From positions 1-15,581 of the forward strand of contig JBELML010000151.1 in assembly GCA_042095835.1 (NCBI GenBank): DNA of 15,581 bases. Reading direction: 5' to 3'. Source of the stretch: DATFKA01 sp042095835 (GTDB lineage: Bacteria; Bacteroidota; Bacteroidia; Chitinophagales; Saprospiraceae). The notes below the pieces were generated by a model. That model worked only from the letters and a program-made list of their open reading frames with translations. It had not been told where the DNA came from and did no database searches. The position numbers and the translations under genes were made by a program. This document shows, in pieces, positions 1 through 7,659 of this stretch; the stretch's first letter is position 1; each line of letters opens with the position of its first letter.

Positions 1-60
1 AAAAAAATCACACTACAATTTTTTATTATTCCTACTGAAACTCCAATTCAAAACCACTCT

Positions 61-190
61 AGCATCTTTCCCGAATTTACTTCGGGATCATTCGATACAA
101 AAACGAAGCAAAAAAATCTTGCCTAGCCAAACTCGTTCCACTCGAACAGTGCCTAGGCGGCCTCCCGCACTTCGCTTATGGCTTTTTTAA
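61..190 (-). repeat. Structured intergenic region with nested hairpins downstream of the response regulator
   Basis: The segment has layered inverted repeats. Positions 121-126 (GCCTAG) pair with 153-158 (CTAGGC), enclosing an inner stem GTTC (135-138)/GAAC (144-147) with a 5-nt loop. Positions 70-75 (CCCGAA) pair with 81-86 (TTCGGG) around a 5-nt loop. Read on the minus strand, the response regulator's transcript would run into a GC-rich part, then the GCCTAG hairpin, then a T-rich tract (about 117-95), then the CCCGAA hairpin. This suits a terminator or a dispersed intergenic repeat with hairpins. From memory it resembles intergenic repeats of other Bacteroidota genomes, but I cannot check that here. 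No ORF covers it. Confidence 0.45.
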
Positions 191-280
191 AACTTAATTT
201 CCAGTAAAAATCATTTCTTTTTCAGTTTTTATTTCAATGGGTTTGCCATAGTGTTAGGGAACGTGTATTGGGAAGATAAT

Positions 281-952
281 TCAGGTCAATTCATCCATAA
301 TAATCAGTTGATTCCGAATAGCGAATATGATCAGTCCAGCAGTATTCTTCACGCCTGTTTTCTCGATCAAATGCTTGCGATGATTCTCTACAGTACGAAT
401 ACTAATCACCAATTCATCGGCAATCTCCGAAGAGGTATATTGCTTACAAAGCAATTGTAGAACTTCCATTTCTCTTTTGGTGACATTCAGTGTATCGTTC
501 GCTTTCCAGGGGCGCACTTCTTTACTTTTTCGTTGTACACCCTTGAGCAAGGCTTTGGAGACGTACTCTGTAAAGAAGAATTCTTTTTCTACTACCGCAT
601 GTATAGCTTTACGGAGCACTTCCGGCTCCTCATTTTTGAGCAAATAGCCATTGGCTCCGACTTTCATCATGTGGTTGATGAGGCGTTCATCATCGTACAT
701 GCTCAGTAGGATGACTTTGATATCGGGATATTGTGCTTTGATCTTTTCAGTGGCTTCTAATCCGTCGAGTATAGGCATCCGCAAATCTGTCAAAACAACA
801 TCAGGTTGCTGCTTTTCAATCGCATCCAACAATTCCTGCCCATTGTGCGCCTCTATAATCAATTCGATTTCCTCGAAGGATTTGATAAGCAATTTGAGTC
901 CTTTAAGAAAAAGCAATTGATCGTCTGCGATAGCCAAGCGGATAGACTGCAT
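281..952 (-). CDS. NarL/LuxR-family two-component response regulator
   Basis: A 223-aa response regulator: a phosphorylation-controlled DNA-binding protein of the cytoplasm. Residues 1-120 form the receiver domain, with acidic pocket D10/D11, phosphoacceptor D56 (in LTDLRMP), switch residue S84 and conserved K106 (in LLKN). Residues about 153-218 form a LuxR/GerE helix-turn-helix (TKREMEVLQLL, then SSEIADELVISIRTVENHR). The length is normal and no key residue is missing. The ATG start sits about 15 nt below a predicted transcription start. No kinase gene adjoins it. HisKA_3 kinases are the usual partners of this family, and the only one in the window is the interrupted gene at 5490-6266, so that pairing is inference. 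Its target genes are unknown. Confidence 0.93.
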   Translation of the reverse strand: MQSIRLAIADDQLLFLKGLKLLIKSFEEIELIIEAHNGQELLDAIEKQQPDVVLTDLRMPILDGLEATEKIKAQYPDIKVILLSMYDDERLINHMMKVGANGYLLKNEEPEVLRKAIHAVVEKEFFFTEYVSKALLKGVQRKSKEVRPWKANDTLNVTKREMEVLQLLCKQYTSSEIADELVISIRTVENHRKHLIEKTGVKNTAGLIIFAIRNQLIIMDELT

Positions 953-973
953 ATAGAAAGGAAATTGATTTTG

Positions 974-1004
974 CTAAAATAGGTACTTATCAAGTATCGC
1001 CAAA
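974..1004 (-). promoter_or_regulatory. Candidate Bacteroidota sigma-A promoter of the response regulator, with a palindrome in the spacer
   Basis: On the minus strand TTTG (1004-1001) is followed after exactly 19 bp by TATTTTAG (981-974), one mismatch from the Bacteroidota -7 consensus TAnnTTTG. Transcription would start near 968, leaving a leader of about 15 nt. The spacer holds the palindrome TACTT-ATC-AAGTA (984-996), placed where a bound regulator would block polymerase. No experimental support is available. Confidence 0.5.
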
Positions 1005-1054
1005 ATATAAGGGTTTCTACGCAAATTTTAGGTGCCAGGTAAAAACTGCAATCC

Positions 1055-1102
1055 AATAGGTAGAAATGATCATTTTCTTGGAACGCGTATTTCTACCCTA
1101 TT
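1055..1102. promoter_or_regulatory. Inverted repeat of TAGAAAT boxes, candidate regulator binding site
   Basis: AATAGGTAGAAAT (1055-1067) is mirrored by ATTTCTACCCTATT (1089-1102), which matches the exact reverse complement apart from one inserted C; the spacer is 21 bp. Further boxes occur as TAGAAAT at 1112-1118 and TTTCTAC at 1014-1020. The cluster lies between the divergent response regulator and T9SS cargo genes, so it could serve either. The binding protein is unknown; a dimeric regulator such as the adjacent NarL-type protein is a guess. Confidence 0.4.
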
Positions 1103-1275
1103 ATCCCACTATAGAAATCCCCACTTTTGAAGCATCGATCCAATACACCTCTAGGATAAAACGGCTCCATTTTCCCGAAATTTCAGTCGCTATACCCCTG
1201 CATAAATCCTAAAACCCATTTTCTCTTTCCCCTTAGGTAACCTATTTGGGCGTATTCAAATAAAGGACCAATAAG

Positions 1276-1289
1276 GTTCTTGCAAGAAC
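1276..1289. promoter_or_regulatory. Perfect 14-bp palindrome in the leader of the T9SS cargo gene
   Basis: GTTCTTGCAAGAAC is fully self-complementary and lies 30-43 nt upstream of the ATG at 1319. In RNA it would form a 5-bp stem with a TGCA loop, followed closely by a T-rich tract (1292-1296). It could be an operator or a weak attenuator-like hairpin; the sequence cannot decide between them. Confidence 0.35.
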
Positions 1290-1318
1290 ACTTTTTATTC
1301 ATCCAAAATTCATTTCAA

Positions 1319-3991
1319 ATGAAGAAAACACTTACCCTTCTGCTATTATTTTTTAGCCTGGGAACCTTCCATTTAAATGCACAATTACAAAGCGCGTATT
1401 TCAACACATTCTCTGATGATTTTGTGGATACGCTTTATCAAACTACCCGCGTCATTCCCTTAGATAATGGAGATTTGGCCATAGCCGTTTTGACCAACCG
1501 ACCTGGACAAGTGGAATTTGCAGTCAATGTTTACCGAATTAATGCAGACAACGAGGTAGTCACCTCCATTGAACTTGGTCCCATTGGGGAAGCCTCTTCC
1601 GCTCAATTGGCAGAAGGCCCCGACGGAAGTATATGGGTAGCATATGCCGTTTTGGAAACGGATGGCTTCGTCAGGGAGCAGACCAGGATCGTACAACTAT
1701 CTGCCAGTCTGGATAGTGTACTTGCTGAAACAACCTTTAACCTAAGCTCTGGACGAGAACAGACGCGAGGGCTTTACGTGGACGAAAATCAGATCGTTGT
1801 TATCAGTAGAGGAGGTGTATTTAGCGATAGTTTAGGTTTTGCACTACGTACCCTGAACATGGCTAAATTATCCCCAACAACGCTAGAGGTAGAAGAACGG
1901 GTACCTGATTTTTTCCCTAAAGGCGGTTTTGCTTCCTCTGGGTATATTGAGATCTTACCTGTGGGCGATGACCGTTTGGCTATGGCGGTACGTGTAGATA
2001 AAGACTCTACAAGCGGTGCCGACATCTTTGTAATCAGAGAGTACGCGATTGCGGATTTAAGCCTCCTGGCAGAGTATGAATTGAGAGGTATTAGCCGTGA
2101 TTCTTATTCGATGGATTTTGCCTACATCCCTCAAGCAGACGCCTACGCTGCTACCAATCGCTCCTTCAACACCTTCCTTTTTCGTAGGAATGATATGGCC
2201 ACTACCGTAATTGACACGATATTAGCTCCCGAAGGTGCAAGAGGTAATTTTAGCCGAACTGGAATCGTCTATTCGGATAGCACCCTTTATGTGCTAGGAC
2301 AGTCTAGCTACCAGATATCTTTTGCTGTAGGAGCAGCCGATACAGCTGTTGCAATTGAAGTTCCTACTAACCGCTTCAGTCGGAAGGAACTAAATGCTAA
2401 TGGCCAAATTGTAGCAGTTAGTGGAAGCAACAGTGAGAACTTTCAAAACCCTTTATTTATCATTGCTTTTGGTGATTCAGTAGCCGCGAATGATACGCTT
2501 TCTTTGCTTTCTGCCAGTTCGAGTGAAGGTGTTTCTTTCTATAATGGAATACCTGCTATCCAAAGCACAACAGGGGAAGACGCCGAGTTCCTAGGACTTC
2601 GCTTTCAAGGAATATTTCCAGAGATTGGAACGACTTGGGGGCAGGATATCATCGATGCAGAAACAGGCGATTTGACGGGTAAACGCGTCACTACCAATGA
2701 CATTTCTTTTTGGCAACCATGGGATTTTGATCCAGAGATGCCCGGAATAGTCGCTACGAATGGTGGCTATATGGGCTATATAAACGAAAGATTTACCAGA
2801 ATTTCTTTCTTTAAGTTTGATCGTGATTTTAATGTTTTGCAACCCGATAGTGTAGGATTTGGGGCGATTGATTTTCCTGATTTTCCTTCATTTCTTAGTG
2901 ATCGCATAAATTCCTCTACTGCTACCAGCTATGGGGTGGTCGGAACAACTAATGGAGAAATATTTGAAGGGCCGAATACGGGATATAGGCCTTATGTTTT
3001 TGCTATGGACACTAATTTTGTAGCCCGTATCGCGGCAACTATTGATACTTTTAATTATTACCCTTTTAATCCAATTAGCCTAGCAGTAGATTCGGCGGAT
3101 AAAGTGTACACACTTGGTATACAAGCTGGATCAAATGGTCAGTTTAGTTTGTCTGATACGCTTAACCTGATTGCCCATGAAGCAGATGGTGCCGTACGTT
3201 ATGCCCAGCAAATTGCCTTAAATACTGGGTATGATTTTGCTAATCCTGCGGTGAACAAGATCATGCTGAATAGTGACCAATCAGAACTACTCATCAGTGG
3301 TGTTTACTCAGACTCTACTTTTACACGCTTGGGATTCATTATCAGGGTAAATACTACAGACGGAAGTGTAGTTGGACAGACGGTCCTTCATCCTAATGAT
3401 ATTGGACAACAGAACATTAATTCTCATCAAGCCGTGTATGATCCTAATGATAATGTTGTCCTCAATTTTGTAAGTTCTCAATTCGCCAGCTCTGGGGTAT
3501 TTACTAACAACCTCCGCAGTTTACAACTAGATGCCGATGGGAATATTATCGGAGATGAGATTTCGTTTACCTTACCACTTTCCTTTATCAACCTTTCTTC
3601 GGTATCGGTGATAGGTGAAGGTATCTATCTAAGTGGAAACTATAGCTCTATCTCGCGCGTGAAAGACCAGGCTTTTCTTACGAGAGTAAACACGGGCACC
3701 TTGGTCAGTACTAAAGATCAGAAAGAAGATGTAAGCGAGGAGATGCAGTTTAGCCTATTCCCTAATCCAGCATTTGACCAGGTGATTTTGAGCTGGGAAA
3801 ATGAGCAAGCAAGTGAATATCGCCTACAAGTCATTGATTTGATGGGTCGGACTTTACAGCAATGGACGGGCGAGCAAGGTGCAGGGACCGTACAGATTGA
3901 AGTCGGTCTACAGCAGCTACCAAAGGGAACCTACTTTGTACGCCTGGATTTACCACAAGGGTACCTACTCAAACCAGTAGTCAAACAATAG
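1319..3991 (+). CDS. Large secreted protein with T9SS type A C-terminal sorting domain
   Basis: An 890-aa protein exported by Sec and then by the type IX secretion system to the cell surface or medium. I chose the ATG at 1319 over a TTG at 1280 because it opens a standard signal peptide (MKKTLTLLLLFF, predicted cleavage after LNA). Residues about 809-890 are a T9SS type A sorting domain with FPNP near its start, a central LMGR and GTYFVRL near the end. The region between shows many short beta strands and recurring patterns such as 'ADG', 'DSTLYVLG' and 'DSADKVYTLG', suggesting a beta-propeller or similar all-beta fold, but I recognise no catalytic domain. It is a single-gene unit, with a terminator right after it. 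Substrate or role is unknown. Confidence 0.85.
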   Translation: MKKTLTLLLLFFSLGTFHLNAQLQSAYFNTFSDDFVDTLYQTTRVIPLDNGDLAIAVLTNRPGQVEFAVNVYRINADNEVVTSIELGPIGEASSAQLAEGPDGSIWVAYAVLETDGFVREQTRIVQLSASLDSVLAETTFNLSSGREQTRGLYVDENQIVVISRGGVFSDSLGFALRTLNMAKLSPTTLEVEERVPDFFPKGGFASSGYIEILPVGDDRLAMAVRVDKDSTSGADIFVIREYAIADLSLLAEYELRGISRDSYSMDFAYIPQADAYAATNRSFNTFLFRRNDMATTVIDTILAPEGARGNFSRTGIVYSDSTLYVLGQSSYQISFAVGAADTAVAIEVPTNRFSRKELNANGQIVAVSGSNSENFQNPLFIIAFGDSVAANDTLSLLSASSSEGVSFYNGIPAIQSTTGEDAEFLGLRFQGIFPEIGTTWGQDIIDAETGDLTGKRVTTNDISFWQPWDFDPEMPGIVATNGGYMGYINERFTRISFFKFDRDFNVLQPDSVGFGAIDFPDFPSFLSDRINSSTATSYGVVGTTNGEIFEGPNTGYRPYVFAMDTNFVARIAATIDTFNYYPFNPISLAVDSADKVYTLGIQAGSNGQFSLSDTLNLIAHEADGAVRYAQQIALNTGYDFANPAVNKIMLNSDQSELLISGVYSDSTFTRLGFIIRVNTTDGSVVGQTVLHPNDIGQQNINSHQAVYDPNDNVVLNFVSSQFASSGVFTNNLRSLQLDADGNIIGDEISFTLPLSFINLSSVSVIGEGIYLSGNYSSISRVKDQAFLTRVNTGTLVSTKDQKEDVSEEMQFSLFPNPAFDQVILSWENEQASEYRLQVIDLMGRTLQQWTGEQGAGTVQIEVGLQQLPKGTYFVRLDLPQGYLLKPVVKQ

Positions 3992-4030
3992 TTTCATATA
4001 TATCTGAATAGTGTAAATAGATGATGAATT

Positions 4031-4069
4031 GGGGGAATTCGAGTAATTGAATTTCCCTGATTTTTTTTT
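4031..4069 (+). terminator. Rho-independent terminator after the T9SS cargo gene
   Basis: A hairpin with a GGGAATTC left arm (about 4033-4040) and a GAATTTCCC right arm (4049-4057, one bulged T) is followed by TGA and nine T residues (4061-4069). It lies 40 bp past the stop codon and separates this gene from the operon starting at 4111. Confidence 0.7.
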
Positions 4070-4110
4070 AAAATCTACCGTATTTTACCAACATTAAAAT
4101 CCTATTACCA

Positions 4111-4851
4111 ATGCCTATCATTTCAAATAATCATAAGCCAGATTTTGTAAAGGATGCTTTACAAGCTTGGAAAGAGTACTTACCAGATGAACTAACCAAC
4201 CTCTTTTATATCAAAGAAGATAAAGGACTTAGACGGGTCAACGCCTTTATTCTTGATTTAGATGAAGGGGATAAACTCATCATTGAGGAAAAAATAGAAA
4301 CGGACCAAGTCCATGCCATAAAAATAGGAATGGGCTGTAGAGACGGTCGTTTTTCGTCTATTTTTTGTATCATCACGGAGCCTAAAAAAGGGAACTTTCA
4401 GTACTACTACTTCAAAATGGTCGTCGCTCCTAAATTCAGGAGTGAAGGAATCATTAGCAAAGGCGTAGAAATGCTATTTGTCAGAAAGTGGATGGAGCTG
4501 AATGATAATGAGTTGAAACAATCCTTCTTCGGCCCGACTGTAGGGCTAATAAATGATATTGGACTGCTCGCTACAGGCGAAACCCGCATTGAAGATATAC
4601 GAGTGAATTTCTATACTTACGAAGATAGTGATGCGGTGAAGATTGTGAGGCATTTAAAAGAAAATCTAGGTACACCAGACTATGGGTTGGGGCTATTATT
4701 TGGAGCAGGACTGACCGTTCGCATCACGCATCCTTTTGATTTTCGCCTGATCATTCAAATTTACGAGGAGGAAAGCACTCAAACTACTGAAAGTACTTTT
4801 TTTGAGCGGGCAAGGCCTTGTCCACCCTATTGTAATACTGCAGGATTCTAG
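4111..4851 (+). CDS. Conserved-looking hypothetical protein, 246 aa, with a CPPYC tail
   Basis: I do not recognise this protein. It has no signal peptide or membrane segment and reads as a soluble mixed alpha/beta protein: charged N-terminus, strands around residues 70-110 (IGMGCRDGRFSSIFCII, YYYFKMVVAPKF), a helix around 118-140, and strands near 150-180 and 205-225. The last dozen residues carry two cysteines in CPPYC, a pattern that could bind metal, form a disulfide or be modified, but nothing here proves any of these. Its stop lies 16 bp before the membrane protein that overlaps the kinase gene, so it is probably the first gene of that operon. A signalling role is suggested only by position. 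Confidence 0.75.
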   Translation: MPIISNNHKPDFVKDALQAWKEYLPDELTNLFYIKEDKGLRRVNAFILDLDEGDKLIIEEKIETDQVHAIKIGMGCRDGRFSSIFCIITEPKKGNFQYYYFKMVVAPKFRSEGIISKGVEMLFVRKWMELNDNELKQSFFGPTVGLINDIGLLATGETRIEDIRVNFYTYEDSDAVKIVRHLKENLGTPDYGLGLLFGAGLTVRITHPFDFRLIIQIYEEESTQTTESTFFERARPCPPYCNTAGF

Positions 4852-4867
4852 TATAGAAAATCCTTAA

Positions 4868-5497
4868 ATGCTAGCAGATTTATCTTATACAATTGCTGAT
4901 ACCTCAGCATACTTAAGCGCATTACCGCTGTTGGTTGGTCTATTATCAAGGAGATGGCATAGCCAAGGGCAGCGCTTACTATTTTATCTAGTTGTGGCGG
5001 TTTGTACTACAGAGCTATTGAGTTATTTGGTAAGAAAAACGGATTTCCTTCAACCCATTATCTACTATTTTTTTACGATTTTTGAATTCAATATATTACT
5101 ACTCATTTTTCGTCAGGCACTGGTGCCATTTATCCAAAACAAATGGTTCCTTATTGCTGGCATATCCTTTACTTGTTTTGTGATCCTTGATATGCTTGTG
5201 CTGAGTGGTTTTGATCAATTCAACACCTATTCTGCGGCAGTGGAGAGTCTGTTGCTCATCAGTATGTCCTTAATTTTTTTCTATAAGACTTTACGAGACC
5301 TATCAATAGAACACTTAGAACGATCCTCGATTTTTTGGATCAGTGTAGCGGTAATTCTTTACTTTTCAAGCAGCCTATTCATCTTTTTATTTTCCAACCA
5401 GGTACAATATTCGCTAGATGCCTTGTATATCCTTTGGGGATGCACGGAATCTTTAATATCTTGCACAATATCTTTTACAGTATTGCGCTATGGCTGA
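4868..5497 (+). CDS. Multi-spanning membrane protein preceding a histidine kinase
   Basis: A 209-aa integral membrane protein with about six or seven hydrophobic segments (roughly residues 14-31, 37-56, 64-83, 92-112, 123-140, 154-174 and 186-206) and short loops. No enzyme motif is visible. Its last 8 nt overlap the start of the kinase gene (ATGGCTGA: ATG of the kinase, TGA of this gene), which indicates translational coupling. The kinase has only one membrane span and no obvious sensor domain, so this protein may be its sensory or membrane partner; that is inference. The reading frame is intact, unlike that of its neighbour. Confidence 0.8.
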   Translation: MLADLSYTIADTSAYLSALPLLVGLLSRRWHSQGQRLLFYLVVAVCTTELLSYLVRKTDFLQPIIYYFFTIFEFNILLLIFRQALVPFIQNKWFLIAGISFTCFVILDMLVLSGFDQFNTYSAAVESLLLISMSLIFFYKTLRDLSIEHLERSSIFWISVAVILYFSSSLFIFLFSNQVQYSLDALYILWGCTESLISCTISFTVLRYG

Positions 5498-6266
5498 AAC
5501 CGGAGACCTAAATTCTGCACTCGTTTTGATTTTGATTGGTGTGATTGGTATGCTGCTGCTTTCCGTAGCGGTGGTTATCTTTTTTGTGGTTTATCAAAAG
5601 CGCTTATTTGCTCAGAAAGCTAAGATTCAGGGTTTGGAAGCCGCTTATCAAAAGGATTTGTTAGAATCATCTATCCAAGCATAGGAAATAGAGCGTAAAC
5701 GGGTGGCTACGGACCTGCACGATGGTGTGGGAAGTTTACTTTCTGCTGCTCGTCTCTATGTGCAACAGTTGTCTACGCAGCGCTCCACCGAAGACTTTGA
5801 GGAAATACTCGGCGAGGCTAAGTCAATCGTCGATACGGCCATCCAACAGACGCGCGAAATATCTCATAATTTACTGCCGACCGTCTTGGATCGTTTTGGG
5901 CTACTACAAGCCCTGGAAGATCATTGTAAAAAGATAGAGCAGAGCAGTGGGTTGGAAGTCAATCTTTCTTATGATCAAGAATACCAATTTACCAAAGAAC
6001 AGGATTTAGCGCTCTATCGGATTGTTCAAGAACTTATCAATAATACGCCAAAACACGCCGAAGCGAAGCAGATCACCATCCAATTTGAATCTATAGATCA
6101 AGACATCAAACTGATCTATTCCGATGACGGGAAAGGCATAGGTAAGGAAGCGAAAGGAAATGGTTTGGGTATGAAAAGTATCGAGAGTCGAGTGAATTTG
6201 ATTGGTGGGAGAATGGAGATGGAATCAGAAAAAGGAAATGGATTTCGTTTCCTATTACATATATAA
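5490..6266 (+). pseudogene. HisKA_3-type sensor histidine kinase interrupted by an in-frame amber codon
   Basis: Read through one TAG (5682-5684, codon 65), this frame gives a complete 258-codon kinase. It has a membrane segment (about residues 10-35), a short coiled coil (36-64), a HisKA_3 phosphoacceptor box with RVATDLHDGVGS (His77), and a HATPase_c domain with N box NNTPKHA (184-190), D/G box SDDGKGIG and a final GNGLGMKSIESR. The residues after the stop (EIERKR) are exactly what this family has before its H box, and one C-to-T change of CAG (Gln) explains the stop. As written, translation gives a 64-aa membrane stub and, at best, a 187-aa soluble kinase from a GTG at 5703 lacking an obvious ribosome binding site. 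P187 in the N-box helix is a second oddity. Alternatives are sequencing error or amber readthrough. Confidence 0.85.
5682..5684 (+). other. Premature amber codon in the kinase gene
   Basis: TAG stands where the family alignment predicts CAG (Gln), between GCA (Ala) and GAA (Glu). The frame is identical on both sides (5490 and 5703 differ by 213 = 71 codons), so this is a point substitution and not a frameshift. Confidence 0.85.
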
Positions 6267-6849
6267 TCAACAAAGATTGACGCTAGCGCAGTACATCATC
6301 CACCTCACGCCCATCCCGCCCACTAAAGCGGAGCAGATCGCTGCGTATTTTCAACAAGAGGCATTTGAAAATGGACACCTTTTGGTACAAGAAGGCAAAA
6401 CAAGTAGAAAATCCTATTTCCTACAAAGTGGCATCATACGTTGCTTTTTAGTAGACCGAGAAGGCGAAGAAATCACAACCCGCTTCTTTGCCGCGCCGGA
6501 CTTTCTGAATGACTTCCAATCCTTTTTCAAACAAAAGCCTAGCGAAGAGAACTACCAAACCCTGACGCCTTGCGAGGTCTGGTCGATCGATCTGGAGCAG
6601 GTACAATATTGTTTCCACAATATCCCAGAGTTCCGAGAATGGGGCCGGATGATGCTCACGATGAACTATGTGACCTTGCACCAACAGATGATCGCCTTTC
6701 ACAAGTATGATGCCAAGGAGCGCTACCTCATGCTACTGGATACAAAACCAGAACTCATCAACCAGGTACCGCTCAAATACATCGCCAGCTATCTTGGCAT
6801 CACTAAATATTCCTTGAGTAGAATCCGTAAAGAAATTACTGAAAGCTGA
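6238..6849 (+). CDS. Crp/Fnr-family transcriptional regulator
   Basis: A 203-aa cytoplasmic regulator. Residues about 35-125 form a cyclic-nucleotide-binding-like beta roll (YFLQSGIIRCFLVDREGEEIT), and about 178-198 an HTH_Crp recognition motif (LKYIASYLGITKYSLSRIRKE). The phosphate-binding cassette of true Crp, with its Arg, is replaced by PDFLNDFQSFF, as is common in Bacteroidota members, so cAMP binding is unlikely. I chose the ATG at 6238, preceded by AAAGGA, which overlaps the kinase's end by 29 nt. A TTG at 6277 would give 190 aa, closer to the usual family length, and remains possible. The 7-TM gene starts 64 bp downstream and is its likely target or partner. Confidence 0.85.
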   Translation: MDFVSYYIYNQQRLTLAQYIIHLTPIPPTKAEQIAAYFQQEAFENGHLLVQEGKTSRKSYFLQSGIIRCFLVDREGEEITTRFFAAPDFLNDFQSFFKQKPSEENYQTLTPCEVWSIDLEQVQYCFHNIPEFREWGRMMLTMNYVTLHQQMIAFHKYDAKERYLMLLDTKPELINQVPLKYIASYLGITKYSLSRIRKEITES

Positions 6850-6913
6850 GAAGTTGCCTTATGGCAATCCATACTATTGGATAATCCTGTTTTTTTGTAT
6901 CAAAACAAAAAAC

Positions 6914-7639
6914 ATGGACTTATCAATCACTCAAGTACCGCTTTGGCTATCGATTTCCTTTGGCATTTTAATGTTGACAGTACCTACCTATCTTATCGCG
7001 AATACCGTAAAAGTCGCAGCCAATAGAGCAGGAAAATGGGATGGAAAAGCCTTACAGAAAAGGGTTTTATTCTTCTATTTGGGCTTCTTTTTCATCGTCA
7101 GTTTAGTCTCCTTGACGGGCTTTTTCACGGTCAACACCTTACCACCTCGGGTCATTATTTTTGTGGTGGTACCGCTATTCTTATTCTACCTCCTGTGGGT
7201 ACAAAGACGAGCTTGGTTTGCTACAATATTCGAGTCGGTTCGCTTAGAACAGCTCATTGCCATTCATATTTTCAGATTGGTAGGTGTCTATTTCTTTTTG
7301 CTATATAGCTATGATGCTCTGCCTTGGTCTTTCGCCATGATTGGTGGCACTGGAGATATACTGACAGCTCTTTTTGCGATTCCGGTGATTTATTTCCTAC
7401 GTCAAAAAGTAGCCTTTGCTAAACCCTTGGCCTGGGTTTGGAATATTTTTGGTCTGCTAGATATCTTATCCGTACTCAGCACAGCTATCGTCGTCACTCG
7501 TGCAGCAATAGCAAATGGAGAGATGGGCGTAGGCCAATTTGGGACCTTTCCTTTCAGTTGGATACCGGCCTTTGCTCCTGCTACCATTGTTTTTCTACAT
7601 ATCCTGATCTTCCGCAAATTAAGAAAAGCGCAAAGGTGA
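6914..7639 (+). CDS. Seven-TM hypothetical membrane protein next to the Crp-like regulator
   Basis: A 241-aa integral membrane protein with about seven hydrophobic segments (roughly residues 8-30, 50-71, 78-97, 115-134, 137-160, 170-192 and 212-234), including IGGTGDILTALFA in the fifth or sixth. No catalytic motif is recognised. I chose the ATG at 6914 (MDLSITQ) over a TTG at 6854 because the first 20 residues of the longer frame look like translated leader. It follows the Crp-like gene on the same strand; regulator plus small membrane protein is a pairing I associate with Bacteroidota, but the role is unknown. It converges on the hydrolase gene with only 20 bp between stop codons and no clear terminator. 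Confidence 0.75.
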   Translation: MDLSITQVPLWLSISFGILMLTVPTYLIANTVKVAANRAGKWDGKALQKRVLFFYLGFFFIVSLVSLTGFFTVNTLPPRVIIFVVVPLFLFYLLWVQRRAWFATIFESVRLEQLIAIHIFRLVGVYFFLLYSYDALPWSFAMIGGTGDILTALFAIPVIYFLRQKVAFAKPLAWVWNIFGLLDILSVLSTAIVVTRAAIANGEMGVGQFGTFPFSWIPAFAPATIVFLHILIFRKLRKAQR

Positions 7640-7659
7640 GCAAGGTAGGATGCAGGGAG

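Noticed and set aside
251..460. Plus-strand ORF of 69 aa
   Set aside because: It lies mostly over the 3' end of the response regulator on the other strand; the protein has no domain, signal or composition of a real gene.
1280..1318. TTG start giving a 13-residue N-terminal extension of the T9SS cargo protein
   Set aside because: The extension would precede a perfect signal peptide and covers the palindrome; the ATG at 1319 fits better.
5722..5937. 71-aa ORF inside the kinase region in another frame
   Set aside because: Out of frame with the well-supported HisKA_3 domain; its protein looks random.
6854..6867. Hairpin TTGCC-TTAT-GGCAA as a terminator after the Crp-like gene
   Set aside because: The stem is only 5 bp and is not followed directly by a T run, so the support is too weak.
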